Shown here one piece after another: positions 37,467 to 47,382 of a DNA stretch of 64,000 nt (positions within the stretch are counted from its first letter, which is position 1; every line of letters begins with the position of its first letter). The notes below the pieces were generated by a model. The model made no database searches and was not told the origin of the DNA. It saw nothing but the letters and a program-made list of their open reading frames with translations. The position numbers and the translations under genes are program-made. The DNA is from Gymnodinialimonas ceratoperidinii (GTDB lineage Bacteria > Pseudomonadota > Alphaproteobacteria > Rhodobacterales > Rhodobacteraceae), in NCBI RefSeq assembly GCF_019297855.1, contig NZ_CP079194.1, positions 538,501-602,500 on the forward strand. The letters are read 5' to 3'.

Positions 37467-39403
37467 GCGGTGTCGCTCGTGGCTATGCGCTCGGGCAGGG
37501 CGGTTTCCAGTGCCAATAGCTGGGCCAGTGCCCCGGCGTCGAGCGGTTTGCGCAGGACCGGCCAGCGGCGGGCCCCGGCGACGAAGAGCGGATCATCGGG
37601 GGGCAGCGAAGTCATCAGCGCCAGCCGCAGCGTCGTATGGCGTGCGGCGATGGTGCCGAGCAGGTCGACACCATCTGTGTCGCCGAGGTGAACATCCGAG
37701 AGGACCCAATCCAGCCCCGGAAGGTCGGCGAGGGCGCGGGCCTCCTCGGCGCTGGCGGCCTCGATCACCTGATGCCCGAGGTCTGTCAGCAGGTCCCGCA
37801 CATGGGCGCGGATCTCGGCGATGTCATCGACGAGCAGGATCAGACGGGGGCGCGCCTCGGCCTCGGCGGGGCGCAGCGGCAGGCGCAGGAGAACCCGCGC
37901 GCCTTGGGCTGTGTTGGAGAGCCGGACCGTGCCGCCCGCAAGCTTCACGAGGTCGTAGACCATGGTGAGGCCGAGCCCCGATCCCTCGTCGCCCTTGGTA
38001 GTGAAGAAGGGATTCAGCGCCTGATCCAGCGCCGCCTCGGTGAAGCCGCGACCGCTGTCGTCGACGGTGATCTCGAGCCATGTGTCCTGCACGCTGCGCA
38101 GCGACAGGGCGATGGTGCCCGGACCCGCGCCGATACCATCGCGGGCGTTGAGTACAAGGTTGAGCAGCCCGTCCTGCAGCGATCCGGCGTCGAGCATCAG
38201 GGCCGGGTGAGGCAGGTCCACGGCAACGCTGAGCGTGATGTCGTCCGGCAGGGTGGCTTCGGCGAGGGGCGTGAAGCTGGCGAGGAAGTCCTGCACCACC
38301 ACGGGCGCCGGGCGGATCTCGCGCGCGCCGGTCATGTTGGCGATCTTGTCGAGCAGGAGGCCTCCGCGCCGCACCGCCATGCGGGTCGCTCCGGTCAGCT
38401 CGTGGGCGCCGCGGGGCAGGGGGAGTTTCTCCAGCCGTCCCTGCAGGCCGAGGATGATCGTGAGCAGGTTGGCGAAATCATGGGCGAGGCCACTGGTAAG
38501 CTGGGCGGCCAGTTCTCGTTTGTGGGTCTGTTCCAGCGCGGTGCGGGCCTGGGCCTCTTCCGTCACATCGGTAGAGAGCAGGTAGACGCTGCCGCTGGCC
38601 TGCTCGTCGGGCGAGAAGGCGGTGCGGATTCGCCGTCCGGAGGCGGGGTCGGTGAATTCCATCACCGAGGCCTCGCCAGCACTGGCGCGGGCCAGCGTCG
38701 GGCGCAGGAGGGCCGCGACTTCGGGTCCGAGCGCTTCCTCGAACGACAGACCGATGATGTCGTTGCCGCGGTCCGGCAACAGGGACGACAGGCGGCGGTT
38801 GGTGAAGGTGTAGATGCCGTTGGCGTCGATGTGGCTGATGTGGGCGGGCGCCATCTCGGTGACGCGGCGGGTGCGGGCCTCCATCTCGGTCAGGGCGGCC
38901 TTGGCCTCCTGCAACTGGCCGATGGTGGCGGCGAGGCGGCGGTTGGTGAGCGCCAGTTCCTCGGCATGGGTCAGGACCTGATCCGAGAGCTCTTCGGAGC
39001 GGGAGCGCAGCAGGGCCTCCTGCCGCTTGGTGTCGGTGATGTCGGTGTAGACGGTGACCCAGCCGCCCTCGGGTAGGGGCGAGCCCTCGACACTGATCGC
39101 GCGGCCGTTGGCGCGGACCCTCTCGACGTAGTGGGGCACGAAGGCGAGCGCCTGATTGACGCGTTCCTGTATGAAGGCCTCGGGGTCGGCGACCTTGCCG
39201 TATTCGCCGGCGGCGACAAGGAAGGCGATGGTCTCGTCGAAACGGGCGCCGGGGGTGGTGAGGTGATCGGGCAGGCCGAACATCTCCTTGAACGGGCGGT
39301 TCGACACGGCGAGCCTGAGATCGGCGTCATAGATCGAGAGCGCCTGCTGGATCAGGTTCAGCCCGGCGCGGGTGTAAGTGCTTGTCTTGGGGTCGCTTGC
39401 CAT
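37463..39403 (-). CDS. Hybrid sensor histidine kinase with PAS domains
   Basis: 646 residues and no transmembrane segment, so a cytoplasmic sensor. Domain order: PAS-like (about 10–125, LSIYDADLRLAVSNRPFKEMFGLP), coiled coil (about 126–180), PAS (about 185–290), HisKA with His308 in GLAHDFANLL, HATPase with NLVLNARDG, DDSGRGF and EGSGLGLTMVYDL, then a receiver domain (about 525–640, ILLVDDIAEIR and DWVLSDVHLGDTDG). The signal is not evident; PAS domains bind small ligands or haem. It is the first gene of a two-gene operon with the OmpR-type regulator. Confidence 0.93.
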   Translation of the reverse strand: MASDPKTSTYTRAGLNLIQQALSIYDADLRLAVSNRPFKEMFGLPDHLTTPGARFDETIAFLVAAGEYGKVADPEAFIQERVNQALAFVPHYVERVRANGRAISVEGSPLPEGGWVTVYTDITDTKRQEALLRSRSEELSDQVLTHAEELALTNRRLAATIGQLQEAKAALTEMEARTRRVTEMAPAHISHIDANGIYTFTNRRLSSLLPDRGNDIIGLSFEEALGPEVAALLRPTLARASAGEASVMEFTDPASGRRIRTAFSPDEQASGSVYLLSTDVTEEAQARTALEQTHKRELAAQLTSGLAHDFANLLTIILGLQGRLEKLPLPRGAHELTGATRMAVRRGGLLLDKIANMTGAREIRPAPVVVQDFLASFTPLAEATLPDDITLSVAVDLPHPALMLDAGSLQDGLLNLVLNARDGIGAGPGTIALSLRSVQDTWLEITVDDSGRGFTEAALDQALNPFFTTKGDEGSGLGLTMVYDLVKLAGGTVRLSNTAQGARVLLRLPLRPAEAEARPRLILLVDDIAEIRAHVRDLLTDLGHQVIEAASAEEARALADLPGLDWVLSDVHLGDTDGVDLLGTIAARHTTLRLALMTSLPPDDPLFVAGARRWPVLRKPLDAGALAQLLALETALPERIATSDTA

Positions 39404-39598
39404 CCTCCATGGCTAGCGGCCCGGCGGCGCTTCGCCAAGGTCGCGCGCGGCGCTGTAACAATTCGAAAGGTTTGCGACAAAGTCAGGTAACGCTTGATCG
39501 ATTATGCTTCTGTGGCACGGTGGTGCCGTCGGGAAACGCTCCGCTTCGAGAGGGCGCCCGACGCACGTCGACCGGGAGGGTCGGCGAAGGGAGGATAA

Positions 39599-41572
39599 AT
39601 GGCTGAGATCAAGACGTCTTCGGACGCGCTGCATTCCGTGCCCGCGTTGCTGCGCCGTAACGCGGCCGAGCATGGGAGCAAGGCGGCGTACCGCGAAAAG
39701 GAATACGGGATCTGGCAGAGCTGGACCTGGTCCGAGGCGTTGGAAGAGATCGAGGCGCTGTCGCTGGGGCTGGTGTCGCTTGGACTGGCGCGGGGCGATT
39801 ACGTCGCCATCATCGGCCGCAACCGACCGGCGCTTTACTGGTCCATGGTCGCCGTGCAGATGGCCGGTGGCGTGCCGGTGCCGCTCTATCAGGACGCGGT
39901 GTCGGAGGAGATGACCTTCGTGCTGGAACATTGCGGCGCGCGGTTCGTCATCGGCGGCGATCAGGAGCAGGTCGACAAAGTGATCGAGGCGCAGGAGACG
40001 CTGTCGGGCATCGAGCAGATCATCTACGTCGACAAGCGCGGGATGCGGAAATACGACCACAGCTTGATGAGCCCGCTCGACGAGGTGCAGGCGCGCGGTC
40101 GCGAAGAGCGCGAGCGGCTGCTGCCCGAGCTGCAAGCCCGCGAGGCGGAGCTGGATTACGACAGCACCTGCGTGATGCTCTACACCTCGGGGACCACGGG
40201 CAAGCCCAAGGGCGTGGTCCTGTCGAACCGCAACATCATCGAGACCTCGCGTGCCTCCTGCGAATTCGACGGGCTGCGCGCCGATGACGAGGTGCTGGCC
40301 TATCTGCCGATGGCATGGGTCGGCGATTTCATCTTCTCCATCGGACAGGCCTATTGGAGCGGTTTCTGCGTGAACTGCCCGGAAAGCGCCGAGACGATGA
40401 TGACCGACCTGCGCGAGATCGGGCCGACGTATTTCTTCGCGCCGCCCCGCGTCTTCGAATCGCTGCTGACCAGCGTGATGATCCGGATGGAGGACGCGAG
40501 CCGCTTCAAGAAGAAGCTCTTCGACCGGGCCATGGCGCGCTCGAAAGAGACCGGGCCGAAAATCCTCGACGGCAAGCCCGTCAGCGCCGGCGAGAAACTG
40601 GCCTATGCGATGGACAACCTGTTGGTGATCGGGCCGCTGAAGAACACGCTGGGCATGAGCCGCGTGCGGGTGGGCTACACGGCGGGCGAGGCGATCGGGC
40701 CGGAGATCTTCGATTTCTACCGGGCGCTGGGCATCAACCTGAAGCAGCTCTACGGGCAGACCGAGGCGAGCGTTTTCATCACCCAGCAACCCGACAGCGA
40801 GGTGCGTCCCGACACCGTGGGCGTCCCGTCACCCGGCGTGGAGCTGAAGATCGGCGAGAATGGCGAGGTCTTCTACCGCTCTCCCGGCACCTTCGTGGAA
40901 TACTTCAAGAACCCTGAAAGCACCGCCTCCACCAAGGACGCGGAAGGCTGGGTCGCCACCGGTGACGCGGGTTTCATCGAGGAAGACACCGGCCATCTGC
41001 GCATCCTCGACCGCGCCAAGGACGTGGGCAAGATGGCGCAGGGCGGGTTGTTCGCGCCGAAGTTCGTGGAGAACAAGCTGAAGTTCTACCCCGACATCCT
41101 TGAAGCGGTCGTCTTCGGCAACGAGCGCGAATATTGCACCGCCTTCCTCAACATCGACCTCGGCGCCGTGGGCAACTGGGCCGAGCGCAACAACATCGCT
41201 TATGCCTCCTATCAGGAGCTTGCGGGGCATCCGCAGGTTCTGGCCTCGCTCAAGGGACACGTGGAGGCGGTCAACCGCTCCGTCGCGGAAGATCCGATGC
41301 TGGCCCATTGCCAGGTGCAGCGCTTCCTTGTGCTGCACAAGGAACTGGACGCCGATGACGGCGAAATGACCCGGACCCGCAAGGTGCGCCGCAAGATCGT
41401 GGAAGAGAAATTCGCCGACCTGATCGACGCGCTCTACAGCGGCAAGTCCGAACAATACACCGAGACGGAAGTGACCTACGAGGACGGCCGCAAGGGCAAG
41501 ATCTCGGCCACGCTGAAGATCATCGACGCCGAAACGGTGGCTGTCGATCACGGCCGGATGGCGGCGGAATGA
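39599..41572 (+). CDS. Long-chain acyl-CoA synthetase-like AMP-binding protein
   Basis: A 657-residue AMP-forming acyl-CoA ligase. The P-loop motif is MLYTSGTTGKPKGV; YGQTEA and the GDAGFIEEDTGHLRILDRAKDV hinge follow. Long length and overall pattern fit long-chain/FAA-type ligases. It starts the cluster that continues with a Liv-type ABC importer, suggesting that the imported compound is an acid activated to its CoA ester. The ATG has GGAGG 5 bases upstream. It is divergent from the hybrid kinase gene; the roughly 190-base space holds both promoters. Confidence 0.92.
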   Translation: MAEIKTSSDALHSVPALLRRNAAEHGSKAAYREKEYGIWQSWTWSEALEEIEALSLGLVSLGLARGDYVAIIGRNRPALYWSMVAVQMAGGVPVPLYQDAVSEEMTFVLEHCGARFVIGGDQEQVDKVIEAQETLSGIEQIIYVDKRGMRKYDHSLMSPLDEVQARGREERERLLPELQAREAELDYDSTCVMLYTSGTTGKPKGVVLSNRNIIETSRASCEFDGLRADDEVLAYLPMAWVGDFIFSIGQAYWSGFCVNCPESAETMMTDLREIGPTYFFAPPRVFESLLTSVMIRMEDASRFKKKLFDRAMARSKETGPKILDGKPVSAGEKLAYAMDNLLVIGPLKNTLGMSRVRVGYTAGEAIGPEIFDFYRALGINLKQLYGQTEASVFITQQPDSEVRPDTVGVPSPGVELKIGENGEVFYRSPGTFVEYFKNPESTASTKDAEGWVATGDAGFIEEDTGHLRILDRAKDVGKMAQGGLFAPKFVENKLKFYPDILEAVVFGNEREYCTAFLNIDLGAVGNWAERNNIAYASYQELAGHPQVLASLKGHVEAVNRSVAEDPMLAHCQVQRFLVLHKELDADDGEMTRTRKVRRKIVEEKFADLIDALYSGKSEQYTETEVTYEDGRKGKISATLKIIDAETVAVDHGRMAAE

Positions 41573-41661
41573 TGGGCGGGTTTGCTGCGCAAAGACGCTC
41601 GGGCCTCGCCCTTCGCCCCACCCTCCATCCCGCTCGGACCGCTGCTGAGGAGACGTCCTGA

Positions 41662-42483
41662 ATGCTCGATAGTGCAACAGAAGGTCACGTGACCGCCGAT
41701 GGCCGCAAGATCGGCCCCGTGGTACTGGAAATGCGCGCGATCACGCTGCGTTTCGGCGGTGTGGAGGCGATCAAGAACATCTCGTTCGACGTGCGCGAAG
41801 GCGAGATCCGCGCGATCATCGGACCGAACGGGGCGGGCAAATCCTCGATGCTGAACGTCATCAGCGGGTTCTACAATCCGCAGGAGGGCGAGGTGATGTA
41901 TCGCGGCGAGAAGCGCCCGCCGATGAAGCCCTACCAGGTGGCGCGGCAGGGCATCGCCCGGACGTTCCAGAACATCGCGCTCTTCGAGGGGATGAGCGTG
42001 CTGGACAACGTCATGACCGGGCGGCTCAACCACATGAAGACCGGCCTTCTGGGACAGGCGATGTGGTGGGGCAGCGCCGATGCCGAAGAGGTCGCCAACC
42101 GCGCGAAGGTAGAGGAAGTCATTGATTTTCTGGAAATTCAGGCGATCCGCAAGACGCCGGTGGGCCGCCTGCCTTACGGTTTGAAGAAGCGCGTCGAGCT
42201 GGCCCGCGCGCTGGCCGCCGAGCCGCAGATCCTACTGCTGGACGAGCCGATGGCGGGCATGAACGTCGAAGAGAAAGAGGACATGAGCCGCTTCATCCTC
42301 GACGTGAACGACGAATTCGGCACCACCATCGTGCTGATCGAGCATGACATGGGCGTGGTGATGGACCTGTCCGACCGGGTGGTCGTGATGGACTATGGCA
42401 AGAAGATCGGGGACGGCACGCCGGACGAGGTGCGCAACAACCAGGAAGTGATCGACGCCTACCTGGGGGTGGCCCATGACTGA
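41662..42483 (+). CDS. ABC transporter ATP-binding protein, LivG type
   Basis: 273 residues. Walker A GPNGAGKSS, the LivG-specific insert after it (GQGIARTFQNIALFEG), a family signature shifted to LPYGLKKRVELARALA, and Walker B ILLLDEPMAGMN. The C-terminal IGDGTPDEVRNNQEVIDAYLG is typical of LivG. Works with LivF as the two ATPases of a branched-chain amino acid/organic-acid type importer. The SD is GAGGAG. Confidence 0.93.
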   Translation: MLDSATEGHVTADGRKIGPVVLEMRAITLRFGGVEAIKNISFDVREGEIRAIIGPNGAGKSSMLNVISGFYNPQEGEVMYRGEKRPPMKPYQVARQGIARTFQNIALFEGMSVLDNVMTGRLNHMKTGLLGQAMWWGSADAEEVANRAKVEEVIDFLEIQAIRKTPVGRLPYGLKKRVELARALAAEPQILLLDEPMAGMNVEEKEDMSRFILDVNDEFGTTIVLIEHDMGVVMDLSDRVVVMDYGKKIGDGTPDEVRNNQEVIDAYLGVAHD

Positions 42484-42539
42484 GCGCCACCGCATCGCCG
42501 CGCCTGCGCGCGCATCCATTCAGACAGGAGAGCTGCGAC

Positions 42540-43526
42540 ATGCCTGACCAATTGATCTTCGCGATGGAAGTCACGCTCAACGGCCTGATGACGGGGGTGA
42601 TGTATTCGCTCGTGGCGTTGGGCTTCGTGCTGATCTTCAAGGCCTCGGGCATCTTCAACTACGCCCAGGGGGTCATGGCACTGTTCGCGGCGATGACGCT
42701 GGTGGGCATCCAGGAAGGCCGGGTGCCCTTCGCGCATCTGATCAACGAGATATTCGGGACCGAGATCCACCAATTCGGCTGGCACGTCCCGGCGCTGGGG
42801 GCGATCCTGCTGACGGTGCTGGTGATGATTGCCTTCGCCTATCTGGTGCAGCGTTTCGTCTTCAAGCACCTCGTGGGCCAAGAGCCGATCATCCTGTTCA
42901 TGGCCACCATCGGTCTGGCCTATTTCCTTGAAGGGATCAGCGACCTGATGTGGGGCTCGGAAATCCGCAACCTCGACGTGGGCCTGCCGCAGGGGATCAA
43001 CGACTGGATTGACGTCACCACTTTCGAGATCTTCGGCTACGGTTTCTTCATCGACAACCTCGACATGGCGGCGACGCTGATCGCGGCGATCCTCGTGATG
43101 GGGCTGATCGCCTATTCGCAATACACCAAGAACGGCCGCGCCATGCGCGCCGTGGCCGACGACCATCAGGCGGCGCTGAGCGTGGGTATCTCGCTCAACT
43201 ACGTCTGGGTGCTGGTCTGGTCGCTGGCGGGCATCGTGGCGCTGGTGGCGGGGATCATGTGGGGCTCGAAATCGGGCGTGCAGTTCTCGCTCTCGCTGAT
43301 CGCCTTGAAGGCGCTGCCGGTGCTGATGCTGGGCGGCTTCACCTCGATCCCCGGAGCCATTGTCGGAGGGCTGATCATCGGGGTCGGCGAGGCGCTGTTC
43401 GAGTTCGCGGTCGGTCCGATGATCGGCGGCGCGACGGAGAACTGGTTCGCCTACGTGCTGGCGCTGGTGTTCCTCGTGTTCCGGCCGCAGGGCCTGTTCG
43501 GCGAAAAAATCATCGAGAGGGTCTGA
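42540..43526 (+). CDS. ABC transporter permease, LivH type
   Basis: 328 residues with about eight membrane segments. The start MPDQLIFAMEVTLNGLMTGVMYSLVALGF and the segment LGGFTSIPGAIVGGLIIG are characteristic of LivH-type permeases. Forms the membrane channel with the LivM-type gene 360 bases downstream. Follows LivG with 56 bases between; GGAGAG lies before the ATG. Confidence 0.93.
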   Translation: MPDQLIFAMEVTLNGLMTGVMYSLVALGFVLIFKASGIFNYAQGVMALFAAMTLVGIQEGRVPFAHLINEIFGTEIHQFGWHVPALGAILLTVLVMIAFAYLVQRFVFKHLVGQEPIILFMATIGLAYFLEGISDLMWGSEIRNLDVGLPQGINDWIDVTTFEIFGYGFFIDNLDMAATLIAAILVMGLIAYSQYTKNGRAMRAVADDHQAALSVGISLNYVWVLVWSLAGIVALVAGIMWGSKSGVQFSLSLIALKALPVLMLGGFTSIPGAIVGGLIIGVGEALFEFAVGPMIGGATENWFAYVLALVFLVFRPQGLFGEKIIERV

Positions 43527-43529
43527 GAC

Positions 43530-43892
43530 ATGGCCCTGAGCATGACAAACTATCTCGCCATCGGACTCGGCACCGTCGTCTTCATCGGCGCCTTCGCGGC
43601 CGGGCTGATGATGTGGGTCAATGCCGGCACATGGGAGGACCGGGCGATGCTGGCCGGGCGCGTCAGCTGCGACCGGGAAATGGACGAAAGACACAGGCCG
43701 GGCAGCTATCGCACCAGCGCCCTGTGCCAATGCGTGGCCGGCACCGCCGCCGACCAGCGGCCCGGCGTGCTGAGCTACCTGTCCCGCGCGGCCATGGGGC
43801 GCGCGATGCGGGCGAACAATAGAGAAGCCTTTGAGACCTGCTACGCGGTGCATGGCGGCGACTACAGAGACGATCAGGGAGAAACCGGATGA
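43530..43892 (+). CDS. Small membrane-anchored protein in the importer operon
   Basis: 120 residues. One transmembrane segment (about 8–28, IGLGTVVFIGAFAAGLMMW) is followed by a hydrophilic domain of 90 residues with five Cys, including CQC. It starts 3 bases after the LivH stop and its stop region overlaps the LivM start, so it is translated with the transporter. I do not recognise the family; it may be an accessory subunit. Confidence 0.8.
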   Translation: MALSMTNYLAIGLGTVVFIGAFAAGLMMWVNAGTWEDRAMLAGRVSCDREMDERHRPGSYRTSALCQCVAGTAADQRPGVLSYLSRAAMGRAMRANNREAFETCYAVHGGDYRDDQGETG

Positions 43893-44974
43893 TTTACCGC
43901 GAATCGGGGGACTTCAAGACGTCCTACGCCGAGGACAACCAGACCTTCCCGATCATGTTCGACCGGTATGGCTATTACATCGTGCTGTTGATCGGTGCCT
44001 TGGTCATTCCCTTCGTCCTGAACGACTACTGGGCGAACTCGATCCTGATCCCGTTCCTGATCTACGCCATCGCGGCGATCGGGCTGAACATCCTGACGGG
44101 CTATTGCGGGCAGGTCTCGCTCGGGACCGGCGGGTTCATGGCGGTGGGGGCTTATACGTCCTACAAGCTGATGACGGCCTTTCCGGGGCTCGACATGATT
44201 TCGGTCACGCTGCTTTCGGGCGTGATGACGGCCATGGTCGGCGTGGCGTTCGGATTGCCGTCGCTGCGGATCAAGGGGTTCTACCTCGCGGTGGCGACAC
44301 TGGCGGCGCAGTTCTTCCTCGTCTGGCTCTTCAACAAGGTGCCGTGGTTCTACAATTACTCGGCCTCGGGGCAGATCTCGGCGCCGGAGCGGAACTTCTT
44401 CTACTTCACCGATGTGGCCGTCACCGGCCCGAACGCGGAGAGCTGGGCGAAGTACCTGTTCTGCTTCCTCTTCGTCTTCGTGCTGGCCTGGGTGGCGCGC
44501 AACCTGACGCGCGGCTCGGTCGGGCGGCAGTGGATGGCGATCCGCGACATGGATATTGCTGCCGAGATCATCGGGGTGAACCCGCTGAAGGCCAAGCTGA
44601 CCGCGTTTGCCGTTTCGTCCTTCTACGTGGGCGTCGCGGGCGCGCTTCTGTTCACCGTCTACCTCGGTGCCGTGGAAGTGGGCGAGGCATTCGGCATCAA
44701 CAAGAGCTTCCTCGTGTTGTTCATGATCATCATTGGCGGGCTTGGCTCCATCTTCGGGAGCTTCGCCGGCGCCGCCTTCATGGTGATCCTGCCGGTGGTG
44801 CTGCGCAATTTCCTGACCGGCACGATGAGCTGGGACAGCGCGCTGGCGACCCATTTCGAGTTCGTCATCGTCGGTGGGTTGATCATGTTCTTCCTGATCG
44901 TCGAGCCGCACGGTCTGGCGCGGCTCTGGTCGCTGGCGAAAGAGAAACTGAGATTGTGGCCGTTCCCCCACTAG
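43889..44974 (+). CDS. ABC transporter permease, LivM type
   Basis: 361 residues, about nine hydrophobic segments. Family motifs: GYCGQVSLGTGGFMAVGAYTS, FGLPSLRIKGFYLAVATLA, and IIGGLGSIFGSFAGA. The N-terminal 25 residues are hydrophilic (IYRESGDFKTSYAEDNQ). Overlaps the small membrane protein gene by 4 bases. The partner permease of LivH-type. Confidence 0.93.
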   Translation: MIYRESGDFKTSYAEDNQTFPIMFDRYGYYIVLLIGALVIPFVLNDYWANSILIPFLIYAIAAIGLNILTGYCGQVSLGTGGFMAVGAYTSYKLMTAFPGLDMISVTLLSGVMTAMVGVAFGLPSLRIKGFYLAVATLAAQFFLVWLFNKVPWFYNYSASGQISAPERNFFYFTDVAVTGPNAESWAKYLFCFLFVFVLAWVARNLTRGSVGRQWMAIRDMDIAAEIIGVNPLKAKLTAFAVSSFYVGVAGALLFTVYLGAVEVGEAFGINKSFLVLFMIIIGGLGSIFGSFAGAAFMVILPVVLRNFLTGTMSWDSALATHFEFVIVGGLIMFFLIVEPHGLARLWSLAKEKLRLWPFPH

Positions 44975-45051
44975 GGGAGGCCACGAAAGACCCCGTAGCT
45001 GGGAGGCGCGGGCAAGGAAATCGGACAATAATCCATGGGAGGAATGACCCG

Positions 45052-46332
45052 ATGAAAAAACTGACACTCTTGGCGGTCGCAGCAGCGGTTGCCGCAGGCA
45101 GCCCGGCGGCAGCGGACCTCGTGTTCCCGTCGCTCAGCTACCGGACCGGCCCCTATGCGGCGGGCGGCATCCCCTTCGCGGACGGCTATGCCGACTACAT
45201 GACGTTGCTGAACCAGCGCGATGGCGGCATCGGCGGGGTCGAAACCCGCGTGCCCGAATGCGAGACGGCCTACAACACCGAGCGCGGCGTGGAATGCTAC
45301 GAAAGCACCCGCGGCGAGGGCGCGCTGGTCTACCAGCCGCTGTCCACCGGCATCACCTACCAGCTGATCCCGCGCACCGCCGCCGACGGCATCCCGCTGC
45401 ACACGATGGGCTATGGCCGGACCTCGGCGTCGAACGGCAATGTCTTCAGCCATACGTTCAACTACCCAGCGAACTACTGGGACGCGGCCTCGGCCATCGT
45501 GAACCAGCTTCTGGAAGAGAACGACGGCTCGCTCGAAGGCAAGACCATCGCGCTGATCTACCACAACTCCGCCTATGGCCGTGAGCCGATCCGCACGCTG
45601 GAGACGCTGTCGGAGATGCATGGTTTCGAGCTGACGCAGTTGGCCGTCGACCATCCCGGTCAGGAGCAGGGCAACCAGTGGTTGCAGATCCGCCGCGAGC
45701 GTCCCGATTACGTCGTGATGTGGGGCTGGGGCGTGATGAACCAAGTGGCCGTGCAGGAAGCCATCAACATCCGTTATCCGATGGAGAACTTCATCGGTAA
45801 CTGGTGGGCCGGTGCCGACCATGACGTCGAATCGGCAGGTGCCGACGCCGCGGGCTACCGTTCGCTCAACATGACGCGTCTGGGCGACATGCCGGTCTTC
45901 GACGAGATCCGCGAGCATGTCCACGATGCGGGCCTTGCGGCGGGCGACGGCTCGAACCTCGGCAACGTGCTCTACACCCGCGGCATGTACGCGGCCTTCC
46001 TTGCTGCCGAAGCTGCAGAGCTGGCGCAGGAGATGAGCGGCGTGGCGGAGATCGACGCCTCGATGATGCGCGACGCGATGGAAGCGCTGGAGATCACCGA
46101 AGAGGACATGGCCGCAGCCGGTATGCCGGGAATCGGGCCGGAGTTCTCGGTGACCTGCGAGAACCATGGCGGCAACGGCATGGCGATCATGCAGCAGTGG
46201 GACGGCGAGCAGTGGGTCACGCTGACCGACTTCATTGCCCCCGATGACAGCGTCATCGATCCGCTGATCGCAGAGGACTCGGCGCAATATGCCGAAGAGA
46301 ACGGCATCGAGCCCCAGTGCGCCGAGAGCTGA
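45052..46332 (+). CDS. ABC transporter substrate-binding protein (Liv-type periplasmic receptor)
   Basis: 426 residues with a signal peptide (MKKLTLLAVAAAVAAGSPAAA). The mature part follows the type I periplasmic-binding fold: LSYRTGPYAAGGIPFADGY, then IALIYHNSAYGREPIRTLE, and VMWGWGVMNQ. The ligand is unknown: key ligand residues of leucine-binding protein (e.g. in YVAPLSGP-type segments) are not evident. The ATG at 45052 follows GGGAGGA. The frame is open upstream through the LivM gene, but that is a mirror reading. Confidence 0.91.
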   Translation: MKKLTLLAVAAAVAAGSPAAADLVFPSLSYRTGPYAAGGIPFADGYADYMTLLNQRDGGIGGVETRVPECETAYNTERGVECYESTRGEGALVYQPLSTGITYQLIPRTAADGIPLHTMGYGRTSASNGNVFSHTFNYPANYWDAASAIVNQLLEENDGSLEGKTIALIYHNSAYGREPIRTLETLSEMHGFELTQLAVDHPGQEQGNQWLQIRRERPDYVVMWGWGVMNQVAVQEAINIRYPMENFIGNWWAGADHDVESAGADAAGYRSLNMTRLGDMPVFDEIREHVHDAGLAAGDGSNLGNVLYTRGMYAAFLAAEAAELAQEMSGVAEIDASMMRDAMEALEITEEDMAAAGMPGIGPEFSVTCENHGGNGMAIMQQWDGEQWVTLTDFIAPDDSVIDPLIAEDSAQYAEENGIEPQCAES

Positions 46333-46376
46333 TCTGAAACCCTCCGGCGGCGGCGCTTCGGGGCTGCCGCCGGAAT

Positions 46377-46410
46377 GAGTTGTATTTGCCAAGATGAAGG
46401 AGCGGTGGGG
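46377..46410 (+). repeat. Dispersed intergenic repeat, copy 4
   Basis: GAGTTGTATTTG, then CCAAGATGAAGGAGCGGTGGGG, between the receptor gene and the LivF-type gene; almost identical to copy 1 over 34 bases. Confidence 0.85.
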
Positions 46411-46454
46411 TGCCGGAATGGCCCGACGCGCGCTTCGAGACAGGGAATGACGGG

Positions 46455-47291
46455 ATGCTGGATCAGGTGACTGAGGTTGACGCGCAGGCGGATACGCTGC
46501 TGGAGGTCAACAATATCGAGGTGATCTACAACCACGTGATCCTCGTGCTGAAAGGCGTGTCGTTGAAGGTGCCCAAGGGCGGGATCACCGCGCTTCTGGG
46601 CGGCAACGGCGCGGGCAAGACGACGACGCTGAAGGCGATTTCGAACCTGCTGCATTCCGAGCGCGGGGAGGTCACCAAGGGGTCGATCAAGTATCGCGAC
46701 GAGCGGGTGCAGGACCTGAACCCCTCGGACCTCGTGGAACGCGGCGTGATACAGGTGATGGAAGGCCGCCATTGTTTCGAGCATCTGACGGTGGAAGAGA
46801 ACCTGCTGACCGGCAGCTACACCCGCAAGGACGGGCGCGGAGCGGTGGCGGCGGATCTGGACCTCGTCTATGAATATTTCCCGCGTCTGAAGGAGCGCCG
46901 CACCTCGCTCGCGGGCTATACCTCGGGCGGGGAGCAGCAGATGTGTGCGATCGGGCGGGCGCTGATGTCACGGCCCGAGACGATCCTGCTGGACGAGCCG
47001 AGCATGGGTCTAGCGCCGCAACTGGTGGAGCAGATCTTCGGCATCGTGAAGCGGCTGAACGAAGAGCAGGGGGTGACCTTCCTGCTGGCCGAGCAGAACA
47101 CCAACGTGGCGCTACGGTTTGCCCATTACGGCTACATCCTCGAGAGCGGGCGCGTGGTGATGGATGGTCCGGCGGCGGAATTGCGCGAGAACCCGGACGT
47201 GAAGGAATTCTATCTCGGCATGTCGGAGGACGGGCGCAAATCGTTCCGGGATGTCCGCTCGTATCGGCGTCGGAAGCGCTGGCTGAGCTGA
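46455..47291 (+). CDS. ABC transporter ATP-binding protein, LivF type
   Basis: 278 residues. Walker A GGNGAGKTTT, signature YTSGGEQQM, Walker B ILLDEPSMGLAP and the LivF C-terminus FYLGMSED. An ATG at 46455 (MLDQVTEVDA) gives the expected start; a GTG at 46410 would add 15 residues and begin at the end of the dispersed repeat. Completes the five-gene importer. Confidence 0.92.
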   Translation: MLDQVTEVDAQADTLLEVNNIEVIYNHVILVLKGVSLKVPKGGITALLGGNGAGKTTTLKAISNLLHSERGEVTKGSIKYRDERVQDLNPSDLVERGVIQVMEGRHCFEHLTVEENLLTGSYTRKDGRGAVAADLDLVYEYFPRLKERRTSLAGYTSGGEQQMCAIGRALMSRPETILLDEPSMGLAPQLVEQIFGIVKRLNEEQGVTFLLAEQNTNVALRFAHYGYILESGRVVMDGPAAELRENPDVKEFYLGMSEDGRKSFRDVRSYRRRKRWLS

Positions 47292-47382
47292 AGGCAGGCG
47301 TCGCGCGGGACAGCGCGGCGGGGTGACAGGTCATTTTAGGGAAGATGTGGACGCCCCGAGGGGCGGGGAAAGGATCATTGGG

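Noticed and set aside
43831-45051. 400-residue extension of the receptor frame through the LivM gene
   Set aside because: The signal peptide begins at 45052; upstream is an out-of-frame reading of LivM.
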